Source: Chryseobacterium defluvii (GTDB lineage: Bacteria; Bacteroidota; Bacteroidia; Flavobacteriales; Weeksellaceae). Taken from it: DNA of 64,000 nt. The notes below the pieces were generated by a model. It had not been told where the DNA came from and ran no database searches. It was given only the letters and a program-made list of their open reading frames with translations. The translations under genes and the position numbers were made by a program. The stretch spans positions 620,001-684,000 of the forward strand of contig NZ_JACHLE010000001.1 of assembly GCF_014204415.1 (NCBI RefSeq). The letters run 5' to 3'. This document shows, piece after piece, positions 1 through 7,050 of the stretch. Each line of letters starts with the position of its first letter. Positions within the stretch are counted from its first letter, which is position 1.

Positions 1-2
1 TG

Positions 3-1196
3 ATGCAACGTGCCGATATTTATTACGACTTTTTAGATTATATGAAGTCTAACGGACATAATTACAGGTTGAGAAACAATTCAGCCTGTGGCTCTGTGAT
101 CAATGTCAGTGCTGAAAAAGCAACCAAAGATTATATAAGCTATGTAACCAGTGATTATCTGGGCTTTACCCAGCACCCTAAGGTAAAACAGGCTGCTATA
201 GAAGGGATAGAAAAATACGGGACGGGAACAGCAGCTACTCCGCTTATTGGGGGATATTACTTATTTCACAATGATCTGGAAAAAACAATAGCGTCTTTCT
301 TTGGCAGAAGCCAGGAAGAAGCTGTGGTCTTTACTACAGGATATACTGCAAATAGTGCTACATTGCAGATCCTTTTGCAAAAAGAAGATATTGCGATTGT
401 GGATATGGCAGTACACGCGAGCGTATATGAGGGATGTATTCTTACCAACAGAAAAACATTCCCACATAATAATCTGGAAGCCCTGGAAACTATTTTAAAA
501 GCTTCGGAACATCAGTATCGTACCAAGCTTGTGATCATAGACGGGGTATATTCTCAAGATGGAGATGTTGCACCTGTAAAAGAAATTCATGATTTGGTAA
601 GAAAATACAATGCTTACCTGATGGTGGATGATGTGCATGGAGTGGGGATTTTAGGGAAAACAGGGAGAGGAACTCTGGAAGATCCCGGACTGCTGGATAA
701 AGTAGATATCATTACCGGGACATTCAGTAAAACTTTCGGAAATCTGGGAGGATATGTGATCACGGATAAGAAGCTGGCTACCTTTATCAGGTTTCAGTCA
801 CGCCAGCAGATATTTTCTGCAACAGCGCCTCCTTCCTCTACAGGAATTATAAAAGCGATTGAATTAATAGACGAAGAACCCCAGTGGCGTACCAAACTGT
901 GGGACAATATAAACTATTTCAAAAAAGGGTTGAATGATTTGGGGCTGGAAACAGGAACTAGCTGTTCTGCAGTCATTCCGGTAAAAATTGGAGATCCCCA
1001 TGTAACAGGTGATGTAGGAAAACTACTTATAGAAAAAGGGATTTATACCAACCCGATCATATATCCTGCGGTAGCAAGAAAAGATGCACGCATCAGGATG
1101 TCTATAATGGCAACCCATGAAAAAGAACATCTTGATAAAACGTTAAATGCATTTGAAGATATCAATAATAAATTGCATATTGCAAAAAAATATTAA
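3..1196 (+). CDS. Alpha-oxoamine synthase family PLP-dependent enzyme (KBL/AONS/SPT-like)
   Basis: Fold-type I PLP enzyme of the group that condenses an acyl-CoA with an amino acid (8-amino-7-oxononanoate synthase, 2-amino-3-ketobutyrate CoA ligase, serine palmitoyltransferase). Visible motifs: the glycine-rich segment KYGTGTAATPLIGG at about residues 71-84, His138 in VHASVYEG where the cofactor ring stacks, the aspartate and histidine of MVDDVHGVG (207-215), and the PLP lysine K243 in TGTFSKTFGNLGG. At 397 aa the length is normal for the family. The substrate cannot be assigned: some segments differ from Bacteroidota serine palmitoyltransferase, so that role is possible but not shown. The ATG at base 3 lies at the window edge, so an upstream start cannot be excluded. 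The next gene begins two bases after the stop. Confidence 0.85.
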   Translation: MQRADIYYDFLDYMKSNGHNYRLRNNSACGSVINVSAEKATKDYISYVTSDYLGFTQHPKVKQAAIEGIEKYGTGTAATPLIGGYYLFHNDLEKTIASFFGRSQEEAVVFTTGYTANSATLQILLQKEDIAIVDMAVHASVYEGCILTNRKTFPHNNLEALETILKASEHQYRTKLVIIDGVYSQDGDVAPVKEIHDLVRKYNAYLMVDDVHGVGILGKTGRGTLEDPGLLDKVDIITGTFSKTFGNLGGYVITDKKLATFIRFQSRQQIFSATAPPSSTGIIKAIELIDEEPQWRTKLWDNINYFKKGLNDLGLETGTSCSAVIPVKIGDPHVTGDVGKLLIEKGIYTNPIIYPAVARKDARIRMSIMATHEKEHLDKTLNAFEDINNKLHIAKKY

Positions 1197-1198
1197 CA

Positions 1199-1837
1199 AT
1201 GCCAAGAAAAGTTGTACAAGGTCCCATAAGGGATAAAGAAAAAACCAAGCAAAAACTGCTGGCGGCGGTTGGAAAAATTTTAAGAACAAAAGGGTATTCA
1301 GGGCTGAAGGTAAGTAAAATAGCTGCAGTAGCAGGCTTTGATAAAAAACTGATCTATGAATACTTCGGTAGTACGGAGAAGCTGATTGATGAATATATTA
1401 AATCCCAGGATTACTGGAGCAAAGTCAATCAGGATAATGTGGAAGTTGACATTTCCGACGGAGGCAAAGAACTTTCCAAAGTTGCCATTCTTAACCAATT
1501 TGATAACTTAAAGAAAAACAAGGAACTTCAGAAGATCATCCTTTGGGGGCTTTCTGAGAACAGGCCTATCCTGAAAAAGATTGCAGATGAAAGAGAGGAA
1601 ATAGGAGAGATGCTGTTCACCAATATCATTGATCCTTACTTTAAGGAAGATGCTGTAAGGTATCGTGCCATTGCAGCGCTTCTTGTTTCAGGGGCATACT
1701 ACCTGAACATGTATACAGGATACAATGCAAGCAAATTCTGCGGTATAGATCTGAAAACCGATGAAGGGCGAAAAGAGATTGAAAAAGCCATTGTGGAAAT
1801 AATTGATTTCGCTTATAGCAAGCACTCCGGTGATTAA
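1199..1837 (+). CDS. TetR/AcrR family transcriptional regulator
   Basis: DNA-binding repressor-type protein of 212 aa. The N-terminal helix-turn-helix lies at about residues 15-62 and shows the usual TetR pattern of a helix ending in KGYSGLKVSKIAAVAGF followed by the recognition-helix segment KKLIYEYFGSTEKL. The rest is an alpha-helical ligand-binding and dimer domain with no recognisable ligand signature. It starts two bases after the stop of the preceding alpha-oxoamine synthase, so the two genes are probably one transcript and this protein may control it; that link is inferred from position only. About 88 AT-rich bases separate it from dnaX. Confidence 0.85.
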   Translation: MPRKVVQGPIRDKEKTKQKLLAAVGKILRTKGYSGLKVSKIAAVAGFDKKLIYEYFGSTEKLIDEYIKSQDYWSKVNQDNVEVDISDGGKELSKVAILNQFDNLKKNKELQKIILWGLSENRPILKKIADEREEIGEMLFTNIIDPYFKEDAVRYRAIAALLVSGAYYLNMYTGYNASKFCGIDLKTDEGRKEIEKAIVEIIDFAYSKHSGD

Positions 1838-1913
1838 GATCATATAAAAAGAAAAATATAAAATATATAAGGTTTTTTGAAAATTAATATTTTCAGATTA
1901 AACTATAATTCCT

Positions 1914-1921
1914 TACTTTTG
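1914..1921 (+). promoter_or_regulatory. Candidate -7 box of dnaX (TACTTTTG)
   Basis: Matches the Bacteroidota -7 consensus TAnnTTTG. It ends only four bases before the dnaX ATG at 1926, so a start point 5-7 bases downstream would give a leaderless mRNA. No clear -33 TTTG is present at the expected distance. Confidence 0.5.
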
Positions 1922-1925
1922 GGCA

Positions 1926-3011
1926 ATGGAAAATTTTATAGTATCTGCTAGAAAATACCGTCCACAAGAGTTTGAAACTGTTGTCGGGCAATCTCACATT
2001 ACAGATACTTTAGAACATGCGATTGGAGAGAACCAGTTGGCCCAGGCATTACTCTTCTGTGGGCCCCGTGGTGTTGGTAAAACTACCTGTGCCCGGATCC
2101 TGGCAAGAAAAATCAATGAAAAAGACGGCTCCGTTTCAGAAGACGGGTTTGCTTACAATATCTATGAATTAGATGCCGCATCCAACAACTCTGTGGATGA
2201 TATCCGTGAATTGATAGACCAGGTGCGTTTTGCTCCCCAGGTAGGTAAGTATAAAGTATATATCATAGATGAGGTTCATATGCTTTCTTCCGCTGCTTTC
2301 AATGCTTTCCTTAAAACATTGGAAGAACCGCCTGCCCATGCTATCTTCATTCTGGCAACAACGGAAAAGCATAAAATCATTCCTACGATCTTATCCCGAT
2401 GTCAGATCTATGATTTCAAAAGAATTACCATTGAAGATATTCAGGGACATCTAAGAAAAATTGCCGAAAAAGAAGCCATTCAGTATGAAGATGATGCTTT
2501 ATACCTGATCGCTCAGAAGGCGGATGGAGCCTTAAGGGATGCCCTTTCCATATTTGACAGGCTTTCCACATTTTCCCAGAAGAATATTACCCTGACAAAA
2601 GCCGCTGAAGTACTTAATATTCTGGATTATGACCAGTATCTTAATATTGTGGATCTGGCCAAAGAAAATAAAATTCCCGAAGTGCTCTTTGCATTCAATG
2701 AAATTGTAAAAAGAGGCTTTGATTCCCATATCTTTATTGCAGGACTGGGAAATCATTTCAGGGACCTGATGATGGCTCAGAATACATCTACTATTGATCT
2801 CATAGAAGTAGGAGAGAAAACAAAGGTCAGGTTTGTTGAGCAGGGCCAGAAATGGGCTCCTCAGCAGCTGATAGATGCCGTAGAGATTTGCAATCATGCC
2901 GATATCAATTACAAAAACTCGAAGAATCCAAGGCTTACCGTAGAAATTGCTTTAATGCAACTGGCTTCTCTGACTATCGGTTCAGACATTTCTAAAAAAA
3001 AAAGTTTATAA
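1926..3011 (+). CDS. dnaX: DNA polymerase III subunit gamma (dnaX, zero frame)
   Basis: Clamp-loader ATPase of the replisome. Walker A GPRGVGKTT at 46-54, Walker B/DEXX box DEVH at 115-118, sensor-1 LATTE near 143-147 and arginine-finger SRC near 157-159. The four-cysteine zinc module that normally sits after Walker A is absent; the protein runs directly into FAYNIYELDAASNNSVDDIR, as I recall for other flavobacterial DnaX. Domains I-III are complete. The zero-frame product stops at 361 aa just after an A10 tract, giving a gamma-like length, and the -1 frame stays open for a further 207 codons that look like the tau tail. Either a programmed or transcriptional slip makes both forms, or one A is missing from the sequence. 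Confidence 0.93.
   Translation: MENFIVSARKYRPQEFETVVGQSHITDTLEHAIGENQLAQALLFCGPRGVGKTTCARILARKINEKDGSVSEDGFAYNIYELDAASNNSVDDIRELIDQVRFAPQVGKYKVYIIDEVHMLSSAAFNAFLKTLEEPPAHAIFILATTEKHKIIPTILSRCQIYDFKRITIEDIQGHLRKIAEKEAIQYEDDALYLIAQKADGALRDALSIFDRLSTFSQKNITLTKAAEVLNILDYDQYLNIVDLAKENKIPEVLFAFNEIVKRGFDSHIFIAGLGNHFRDLMMAQNTSTIDLIEVGEKTKVRFVEQGQKWAPQQLIDAVEICNHADINYKNSKNPRLTVEIALMQLASLTIGSDISKKKSL
2994..3004 (+). promoter_or_regulatory. Candidate slippery A10 tract of dnaX
   Basis: Ten A residues (2994-3003) followed by G, read in the zero frame as AAA AAA AAA AGT TTA TAA. A -1 slip before the stop re-reads the tract as AAG TTT and enters the long open -1 frame. E. coli dnaX slips on A AAA AAG and Thermus dnaX uses transcriptional slippage on A9, so tract and context fit. 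A weak stem (CTTCA/TGAAG) lies just downstream. Confidence 0.65.
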
Positions 3012-3625
3012 TATTAGCTCCTTTCCTTCATGAAAAAATTGAAGTAAAACCAGCGGCAAAACCCCTGGAAAAAAAAACGGAGACTATTGAAAAAACTGCT
3101 GCTCCGGAAAATACTCCCGAGGAAATTACCATAAAAAAAGTTTCCAAACCGTTATCAAAGCAGGGTATTCCTTCAGGTTTCAGCATTCAGTCCTTTCTCA
3201 ACAGGGAGGATAAGCAGGAAGAAGAAGAAAATCCGGTGGCCAGAACCGAAAACCTTCCCCAGCATCATTTCACCGAGACCGACCTTCAGATGGAATGGAA
3301 TTTGCTCCTGAAACAACTTCAGTCCAAAGATGTATTCGTCTATAATGCCATTAAAGCATTTAAGTTGGTTAAAGCTGATGAAAATGTCATCAGGGTTTTA
3401 TATCCTTCAGACTCTGCCAAAGTGGAGTTTGATAAGATAAGCGGAGATTTCTTTAATCATTTCAGAAGAAAAGTCCATAATCATGCTATAGAAATAGAAT
3501 ACAAGAAAGACCACGAAAACCTGAAGATAGAGATCATGACCAAAAAGAAAGTATTTGAAAAACTCGTTGAGAAAAATCCGTTATTGAAAGATCTTGACGA
3601 TTTAATGAAGTTTGATTTGACATAA
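3002..3625 (+). CDS. dnaX: dnaX tau-specific C-terminal region, -1 frame
   Basis: This 207-codon stretch is open in the -1 frame from the A10 tract to TAA at 3623-3625. It begins KFIILAPFLHEK, continues through a Lys/Glu/Pro-rich linker of about 75 residues, and ends in a compact region starting near DLQMEWNLLLKQLQSKD that includes VIRVLYPSDSAKVEFD. The layout matches a DnaX tau tail, which in E. coli binds DnaB helicase and polymerase alpha. Joined to the zero-frame part it gives about 566 aa. A GTG at 3236 could start a 129-aa protein, but the open frame extends far upstream of it and no promoter is seen, so I read this as the second half of dnaX. Confidence 0.8.
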   Translation, partial: KFIILAPFLHEKIEVKPAAKPLEKKTETIEKTAAPENTPEEITIKKVSKPLSKQGIPSGFSIQSFLNREDKQEEEENPVARTENLPQHHFTETDLQMEWNLLLKQLQSKDVFVYNAIKAFKLVKADENVIRVLYPSDSAKVEFDKISGDFFNHFRRKVHNHAIEIEYKKDHENLKIEIMTKKKVFEKLVEKNPLLKDLDDLMKFDLT

Positions 3626-3639
3626 TTTTTCTATATTTG
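3611..3639 (+). promoter_or_regulatory. Candidate promoter of the aromatic leader and DAHP synthase gene
   Basis: TTTG at 3611-3614 and TATATTTG at 3632-3639 with a 17-base spacer, close to the flavobacterial -33/-7 arrangement. It straddles the end of dnaX. A start near 3646 would give a leader of about 370 bases before the DAHP synthase ATG. Confidence 0.6.
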
Positions 3640-3717
3640 TCAGATCATTTGTAGGGAAATAATTTTTTACGGATCATAATTTAAAATTAAACCACAAAGG
3701 CTCAGAAAGATATCAAC

Positions 3718-3846
3718 GTGGAGAAACTATTTATTCCATATCTGTATAACTTTAAAGCTGCTTATTCTATAAGCGGTTATTTTAGCTTTTGGGGTGCTTC
3801 TTATAGAAATTTCAGAAACTATTATCGATTTTATTGGTATTGCTAA
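3718..3846 (+). CDS. Aromatic-rich leader peptide (candidate attenuation sensor)
   Basis: A 42-codon ORF starts with GTG at 3718 and ends with TAA at 3844. The start has A at -3 and -6, a context that suits flavobacterial initiation. Of 42 residues, 17 are aromatic: 9 Tyr, 6 Phe and 2 Trp. The last eleven residues read RNYYRFYWYC after RNF. It lies in the roughly 370-base leader upstream of the DAHP synthase-chorismate mutase gene, the entry point to Phe, Tyr and Trp synthesis. Known leader peptides such as pheL and trpL are short and rich in the end-product amino acid, so this is probably a sensor of charged aromatic tRNAs. I did not recognise it from any family; the role is inferred from composition and position. 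Confidence 0.78.
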   Translation: MEKLFIPYLYNFKAAYSISGYFSFWGASYRNFRNYYRFYWYC

Positions 3847-3960
3847 CTGAATTTCTTTCTCAAAAAATACAGGAAAAATAAGTTTTCTCTTTAAATTCCT
3901 GAATCCATTAAAAGACTTAAACGGCATTTTTTGAAAAGAATTATAAAAACAATTTTATAA
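3765..3960 (+). promoter_or_regulatory. Candidate attenuator: set of alternative RNA helices
   Basis: Successive helices share strands and cannot all form at once. TTCTATAAG (3765-3773) pairs with CTTATAGAA (3800-3808) inside the leader ORF. AGAAATT (3805-3811) pairs with AATTTCT (3850-3856). GAATTT (3849-3854) pairs with AAATTC (3893-3898). CAGGAA (3870-3875) pairs with TTCCTG (3896-3901). A T run lies at 3926-3932 and an A/T-only hairpin at 3941-3960. Ribosome stalling on the aromatic codons could shift the balance. No GC-rich terminator stem is visible, so the output may be transcriptional or translational. Confidence 0.45.
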
Positions 3961-4018
3961 TGAGATAACTATTGGCATACAATTTTTAAAATAAAAAACA
4001 ACGAACAAAAATAATAAG

Positions 4019-5101
4019 ATGAATTTAAAAGATTTGAAAAATGAGTGGATCAACGAATTTTCGCAGCCGCTGATGATTGCCGGGCCATGCAGTGCGGAAA
4101 GTGAAGCTCAGATGTTGGAGACGGCGAAAAGAATAAAAGAAACCCATGCACAGGTACCTATCTTCCGTGCCGGGATATGGAAACCCCGTACAAAGCCGAA
4201 CGGTTTTGAAGGAGTAGGAGTGATCGGGCTGAACTGGCTGAAAAAAGTAAAAGAAGAATATGGTTTTAAAACAGCAACAGAAGTGGCCAATGCCCATCAC
4301 GTTTTTGCAGCATTGGAAGCAGATGTGGATATCCTTTGGATTGGGGCACGGTCTACAGTGAATCCGTTCACGGTTCAGGAGATTGCAATGGCGCTGAGAG
4401 GGACAGACAAACCCGTTTTAGTAAAAAACCCTGTAAATCCGGATCTTGCCCTATGGATCGGAGCATTGGAAAGATTACTGGGACAGGGGATTACCAATCT
4501 TGGAGTAATCCACAGAGGATTTTCCACTTATCAGAAAACAAAATACAGAAACAACCCGAACTGGCAGATCGTACTGGATTTTAAGAGTCAGTTTCCCAAT
4601 ATTCCCATGCTGATCGATCCTTCTCATATCTGTGGAAACAGGACGGGACTGGCAGATATTACCCAGGAAGCTATGAACGTAGGCTACCAGGGAGCGATCA
4701 TAGAAAGCCACTGTAATCCCGATGAAGCATGGAGTGACGCTTCGCAGCAGATAACGCCTGAAGTATTAGCTGAATTAATAAGCAATCTGAAAGTAAGGAA
4801 CTCAGGGCTGGCTGGTTTTGATGGTGAAATGGGAAGGCACAGGACCCTGATCTCCGATATCGACTTCCAGTTGATCGAATTGCTTTCCCAAAGGATGAAA
4901 ATCTCCGAAAAGATAGGTAAGCTTAAAAAAGAGAATGATATTGCCATTTTCCAGCCCGAGCGTTGGAAAGTGATCACGGAATATGCTATCCAGAAAGCCA
5001 CAGAAACCGGGATGTCCCAGGAATTTATCGAGAAAGTTTTCAAAGCGATCCACGAAGAATCTATTGAAGTACAAAATAATATAATGATCGACAGACTGTA
5101 G
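4019..5101 (+). CDS. Bifunctional DAHP synthase / chorismate mutase
   Basis: First enzyme of the shikimate pathway (phosphoenolpyruvate plus erythrose 4-phosphate to DAHP) fused to chorismate mutase (chorismate to prephenate). The N-terminal part, residues 1 to about 260, is a DAHP synthase barrel with IAGPCSAES at 20-28, the KPRTKPNGFEG segment that includes phosphate contacts, and the metal-site segment IDPSHICGNR. From about residue 265 an AroQ-type (type II) chorismate mutase follows, with the RTLISDIDFQLIELLSQRMK helix and a second basic helix. This fusion is common in Bacteroidota and lets the mutase domain mediate feedback control. The long leader with an aromatic-rich ORF suggests control by aromatic tRNA charging as well. 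Confidence 0.93.
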   Translation: MNLKDLKNEWINEFSQPLMIAGPCSAESEAQMLETAKRIKETHAQVPIFRAGIWKPRTKPNGFEGVGVIGLNWLKKVKEEYGFKTATEVANAHHVFAALEADVDILWIGARSTVNPFTVQEIAMALRGTDKPVLVKNPVNPDLALWIGALERLLGQGITNLGVIHRGFSTYQKTKYRNNPNWQIVLDFKSQFPNIPMLIDPSHICGNRTGLADITQEAMNVGYQGAIIESHCNPDEAWSDASQQITPEVLAELISNLKVRNSGLAGFDGEMGRHRTLISDIDFQLIELLSQRMKISEKIGKLKKENDIAIFQPERWKVITEYAIQKATETGMSQEFIEKVFKAIHEESIEVQNNIMIDRL

Positions 5102-5103
5102 TA

Positions 5104-5190
5104 TAGATAACAGGTAACAGGTAAAAGGTAGCAGGTTAGGATTTTTCACAATCCCTGATTCCTTTTACCTGCCACCTATTACCTATTTTA
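5104..5190. repeat. Imperfect long hairpin made of degenerate heptamers
   Basis: Starts three bases after the DAHP synthase stop. The left arm is a run of 7-base units (AACAGGT, AACAGGT, AAAAGGT, AGCAGGT); the right arm, read on the other strand, is AATAGGTAATAGGTGGCAGGT and related words. The arms pair imperfectly around a short centre near 5142-5155. Similar structures sit after other stop codons in this window. Confidence 0.65.
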
Positions 5191-5191
5191 C

Positions 5192-5199
5192 TATATTTG
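5192..5199 (+). promoter_or_regulatory. Candidate -7 box of rsgA (TATATTTG)
   Basis: TATATTTG ends nine bases before the ATG at 5209, predicting an mRNA leader of only a few bases. This argues against using the in-frame TTG at 5197, which lies inside the box. Confidence 0.55.
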
Positions 5200-5208
5200 T
5201 ATCCGAGT

Positions 5209-6135
5209 ATGAAAGGAAAAATCATTAAATCTACCGGAAGCTGGTATCAGGTTTTGGATTTGGAAACCGATAAGATTTTCGAAGCCAGAATCCGTGGTAA
5301 ATTCAAATTAATAAAGACCAGGCTTACCAATCCGCTTGCTGTAGGTGATTATGTGGAATTTCAGCTCGAGAAGGATGATATTGCGTGGATCACGAAGATA
5401 GAGCCGCGCAGGAATTATCTCATCAGAAAATCTGTGAACCTTTCAAAAGAAGCACACATCATAGCATCCAATATTGACTTGGCATGCTTTATTTTTACCC
5501 TTAAACATCCCGAAACATCATTGGGTTTTTTAGACCGGTTTCTGGCATGCTGTGAAGCCTATAATATCACTCCGCTTATCCTTTTCAACAAGATGGATGT
5601 CCTTAATGGGGAAGAAACGGAAATAGTAAAAGACATCGAATTCCTTTATCAGGAAATAGGATATGACACCTTACAGATCTCATCCTATTCCAAACTTAAT
5701 CTGAATGATCTGAAAAGCGTTCTGAAAGATCGGACCTCCGTATTTTTCGGGCACTCAGGTTGCGGGAAATCAACTTTGGTGAATGCCTTGCAGCCGGGTT
5801 TAAATCTTAAAACATCTGAAATTTCCGATACCCATTTAAAAGGAAAGCATACCACTACTTTTGCACAAATGCATTTTTGGGATTTTGGCGGAAATGTGAT
5901 CGATACACCCGGAGTACGTGAGTTTGCCATGATCGATATTCAAAAAGAAGAAGTACAGCACTATTTTCCCGAGATCTTCAAAAAAAGGGAAGAATGCAAA
6001 TTCCATAACTGCCTTCATATCAATGAACCCAAATGCGCTGTCGCTGACGCCCTTGAAACCGGAGAGATCCAGCATTCCCGGTATTCTACTTATATTAAAC
6101 TGATGGAAGAGGCAGAAGAAGCTGCCCAGAAATAG
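5209..6135 (+). CDS. rsgA: Ribosome small subunit-dependent GTPase A
   Basis: Circularly permuted GTPase that acts in late 30S assembly. After an OB-fold N-terminus (about 1-70) the motifs come in permuted order: G4 NKMD, then G1 GHSGCGKSTL, the ISDTHLKGKHTTT switch, and G3 DTPG. A C-terminal zinc site is formed by CKFHNC and a later Cys in EPKCAV. The ATG at 5209 gives 308 aa, the family length; an in-frame TTG at 5197 would add four residues but overlaps the promoter box. The gene follows the DAHP synthase gene in the same direction, separated by a hairpin repeat, and has its own promoter. Confidence 0.95.
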   Translation: MKGKIIKSTGSWYQVLDLETDKIFEARIRGKFKLIKTRLTNPLAVGDYVEFQLEKDDIAWITKIEPRRNYLIRKSVNLSKEAHIIASNIDLACFIFTLKHPETSLGFLDRFLACCEAYNITPLILFNKMDVLNGEETEIVKDIEFLYQEIGYDTLQISSYSKLNLNDLKSVLKDRTSVFFGHSGCGKSTLVNALQPGLNLKTSEISDTHLKGKHTTTFAQMHFWDFGGNVIDTPGVREFAMIDIQKEEVQHYFPEIFKKREECKFHNCLHINEPKCAVADALETGEIQHSRYSTYIKLMEEAEEAAQK

Positions 6136-6253
6136 TTTTCAATTCAAATACACAGATGCTTCGAGAATTACATTCGTAAACTTTCAGCTTTATGTTCAGC
6201 ATGAGAAAAATAATGGATAAACTATTTTCCTCTAAAATCTATAATTCCTCTGT

Positions 6254-6276
6254 GGTGCTGAGGGAAGTCGAAGTAT
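6254..6276. repeat. Fragment of a dispersed intergenic repeat
   Basis: The segment GTGCTGAGGGAAGTCGAAG resembles the widespread bacterial intergenic repeat whose core is CTGAG..GTCGAAG. A related copy lies at 18191-18217. I recognise the type from memory and cannot confirm the family. Confidence 0.4.
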
Positions 6277-6382
6277 CTGATTATTCTATAAACAAAAAAT
6301 AATACAAAACTAGATCAACAGGCTCTATTAATATTCTATTTACATGAAGTAGGACAAGATGGTGGATATTGTAAAACAAAAA

Positions 6383-6400
6383 ACCCAGCCGAAGCTGGGT
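6383..6400. terminator. Perfect 7-bp hairpin, minus-strand terminator-like
   Basis: ACCCAGC, loop CGAA, GCTGGGT. On the minus strand the loop is the stable TTCG and the stem is followed by a T-rich tail, which is terminator-like, although no minus-strand gene is evident upstream of it. On the plus strand it sits 14 bases before the 20-codon ORF. Confidence 0.5.
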
Positions 6401-6402
6401 AA

Positions 6403-6429
6403 AAACTAATAACCATGAAAACTCAAATT
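6403..6429 (+). repeat. Shared intergenic motif, copy 1
   Basis: AAACTAATAACCAT, five bases, CTCAAATT. The same 22 bases with the same spacing occur at 9648-9674. Both copies lie next to a stable hairpin. Function unknown. Confidence 0.55.
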
Positions 6430-6477
6430 AAACATGAGAATCGCAAAAGAATAAACAATTACTGTGCCAAAAATTAA
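6415..6477 (+). CDS. Possible 20-residue small ORF
   Basis: ATG at 6415 with A at -3 and -6, then 20 sense codons (MKTQIKHENRKRINNYCAKN) and TAA. It is strongly basic and begins inside the shared motif. The context is good for flavobacterial initiation, but there is no other evidence of translation and it could be chance. Confidence 0.25.
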   Translation: MKTQIKHENRKRINNYCAKN

Positions 6478-6548
6478 TTCACACTTTCTTAATAAAAGTT
6501 ATTTTTATGTTAAAAAACTTTTAAAATAAAACTGAAAGATATTTTTTG

Positions 6549-6556
6549 TAATTTTG
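6549..6556 (+). promoter_or_regulatory. Candidate -7 box of ndk (TAATTTTG)
   Basis: Matches TAnnTTTG and lies 23 bases before the ndk ATG, giving a predicted leader of about 17 bases. No exact -33 TTTG was found. Confidence 0.55.
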
Positions 6557-6579
6557 CACCATTAAAAAAATAAACATTT

Positions 6580-6996
6580 ATGTCCAACATTACATTTACT
6601 ATGATTAAGCCGGATGCTGTTGCAGACGGACATATCGGCGCTATATTAGGAAAAATTGCAGAGGCCGGATTCAAATTAAAAGCAATGAAGCTTACCCAGC
6701 TTACCGTTGCTGATGCCAAAAAATTCTATGAAGTACATGCCAAAAGACCATTTTATGGAGAATTGGTAGACTTTATGAGTTCTGGTCCTATCGTAGCGGC
6801 CGTTTTGGAAAAAGAAAATGCAGTTGAAGATTTCAGAAAACTAATCGGTGCTACCAATCCTGCAGAAGCTGCTGAAGGAACGATCAGAAAAATGTTTGCA
6901 AGAAGCGTAGGGGAAAATGCAGTTCACGGGTCAGATTCTGATGAGAATGCATTAATTGAGGCTCAGTTCCATTTTTCAGGAAGAGAAATTTTCTAA
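6580..6996 (+). CDS. ndk: Nucleoside diphosphate kinase
   Basis: Transfers the gamma phosphate from ATP to other nucleoside diphosphates through a phosphohistidine. The 138-aa protein has the complete small fold with TMIKPDAV at 7-14 and the active-site histidine H116 in NAVHGSDS, followed by the conserved end FSGREIF. It has its own promoter and is transcribed toward the fucosidase gene; the two share a strong hairpin terminator. Confidence 0.97.
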   Translation: MSNITFTMIKPDAVADGHIGAILGKIAEAGFKLKAMKLTQLTVADAKKFYEVHAKRPFYGELVDFMSSGPIVAAVLEKENAVEDFRKLIGATNPAEAAEGTIRKMFARSVGENAVHGSDSDENALIEAQFHFSGREIF

Positions 6997-7020
6997 TCAA
7001 AGATTTGCTTAAAAATAAAA

Positions 7021-7045
7021 AATCCAGAGAATCTTTCTCTGGATT
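7021..7045. terminator. Bidirectional terminator, ndk and fucosidase
   Basis: An 11-bp perfect stem (AATCCAGAGAA with TTCTCTGGATT, loop TCT) followed by a T-rich tail, between convergent genes. Confidence 0.85.
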
Positions 7046-7050
7046 TTGTT

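Larger units (their letters stand above)
6136..6579. other. Gene-poor interval between rsgA and ndk
   Basis: A 444-base stretch. It holds a degenerate repeat fragment at 6254-6276, a perfect hairpin at 6383-6400, a 20-codon ORF at 6415-6477 that overlaps a motif repeated at 9648-9674, and the ndk promoter box. Nothing else was recognised. Confidence 0.6.

Noticed and set aside
3236..3625. Separate 129-residue gene starting at GTG 3236
   Set aside because: The frame is open far upstream to the A10 tract and its content reads as the tau tail of DnaX; no promoter was seen near 3236.
4025..5149. Several long open frames opposite the DAHP synthase gene
   Set aside because: They lie in other frames of a well-supported gene, carry no family motifs and are explained by codon composition.
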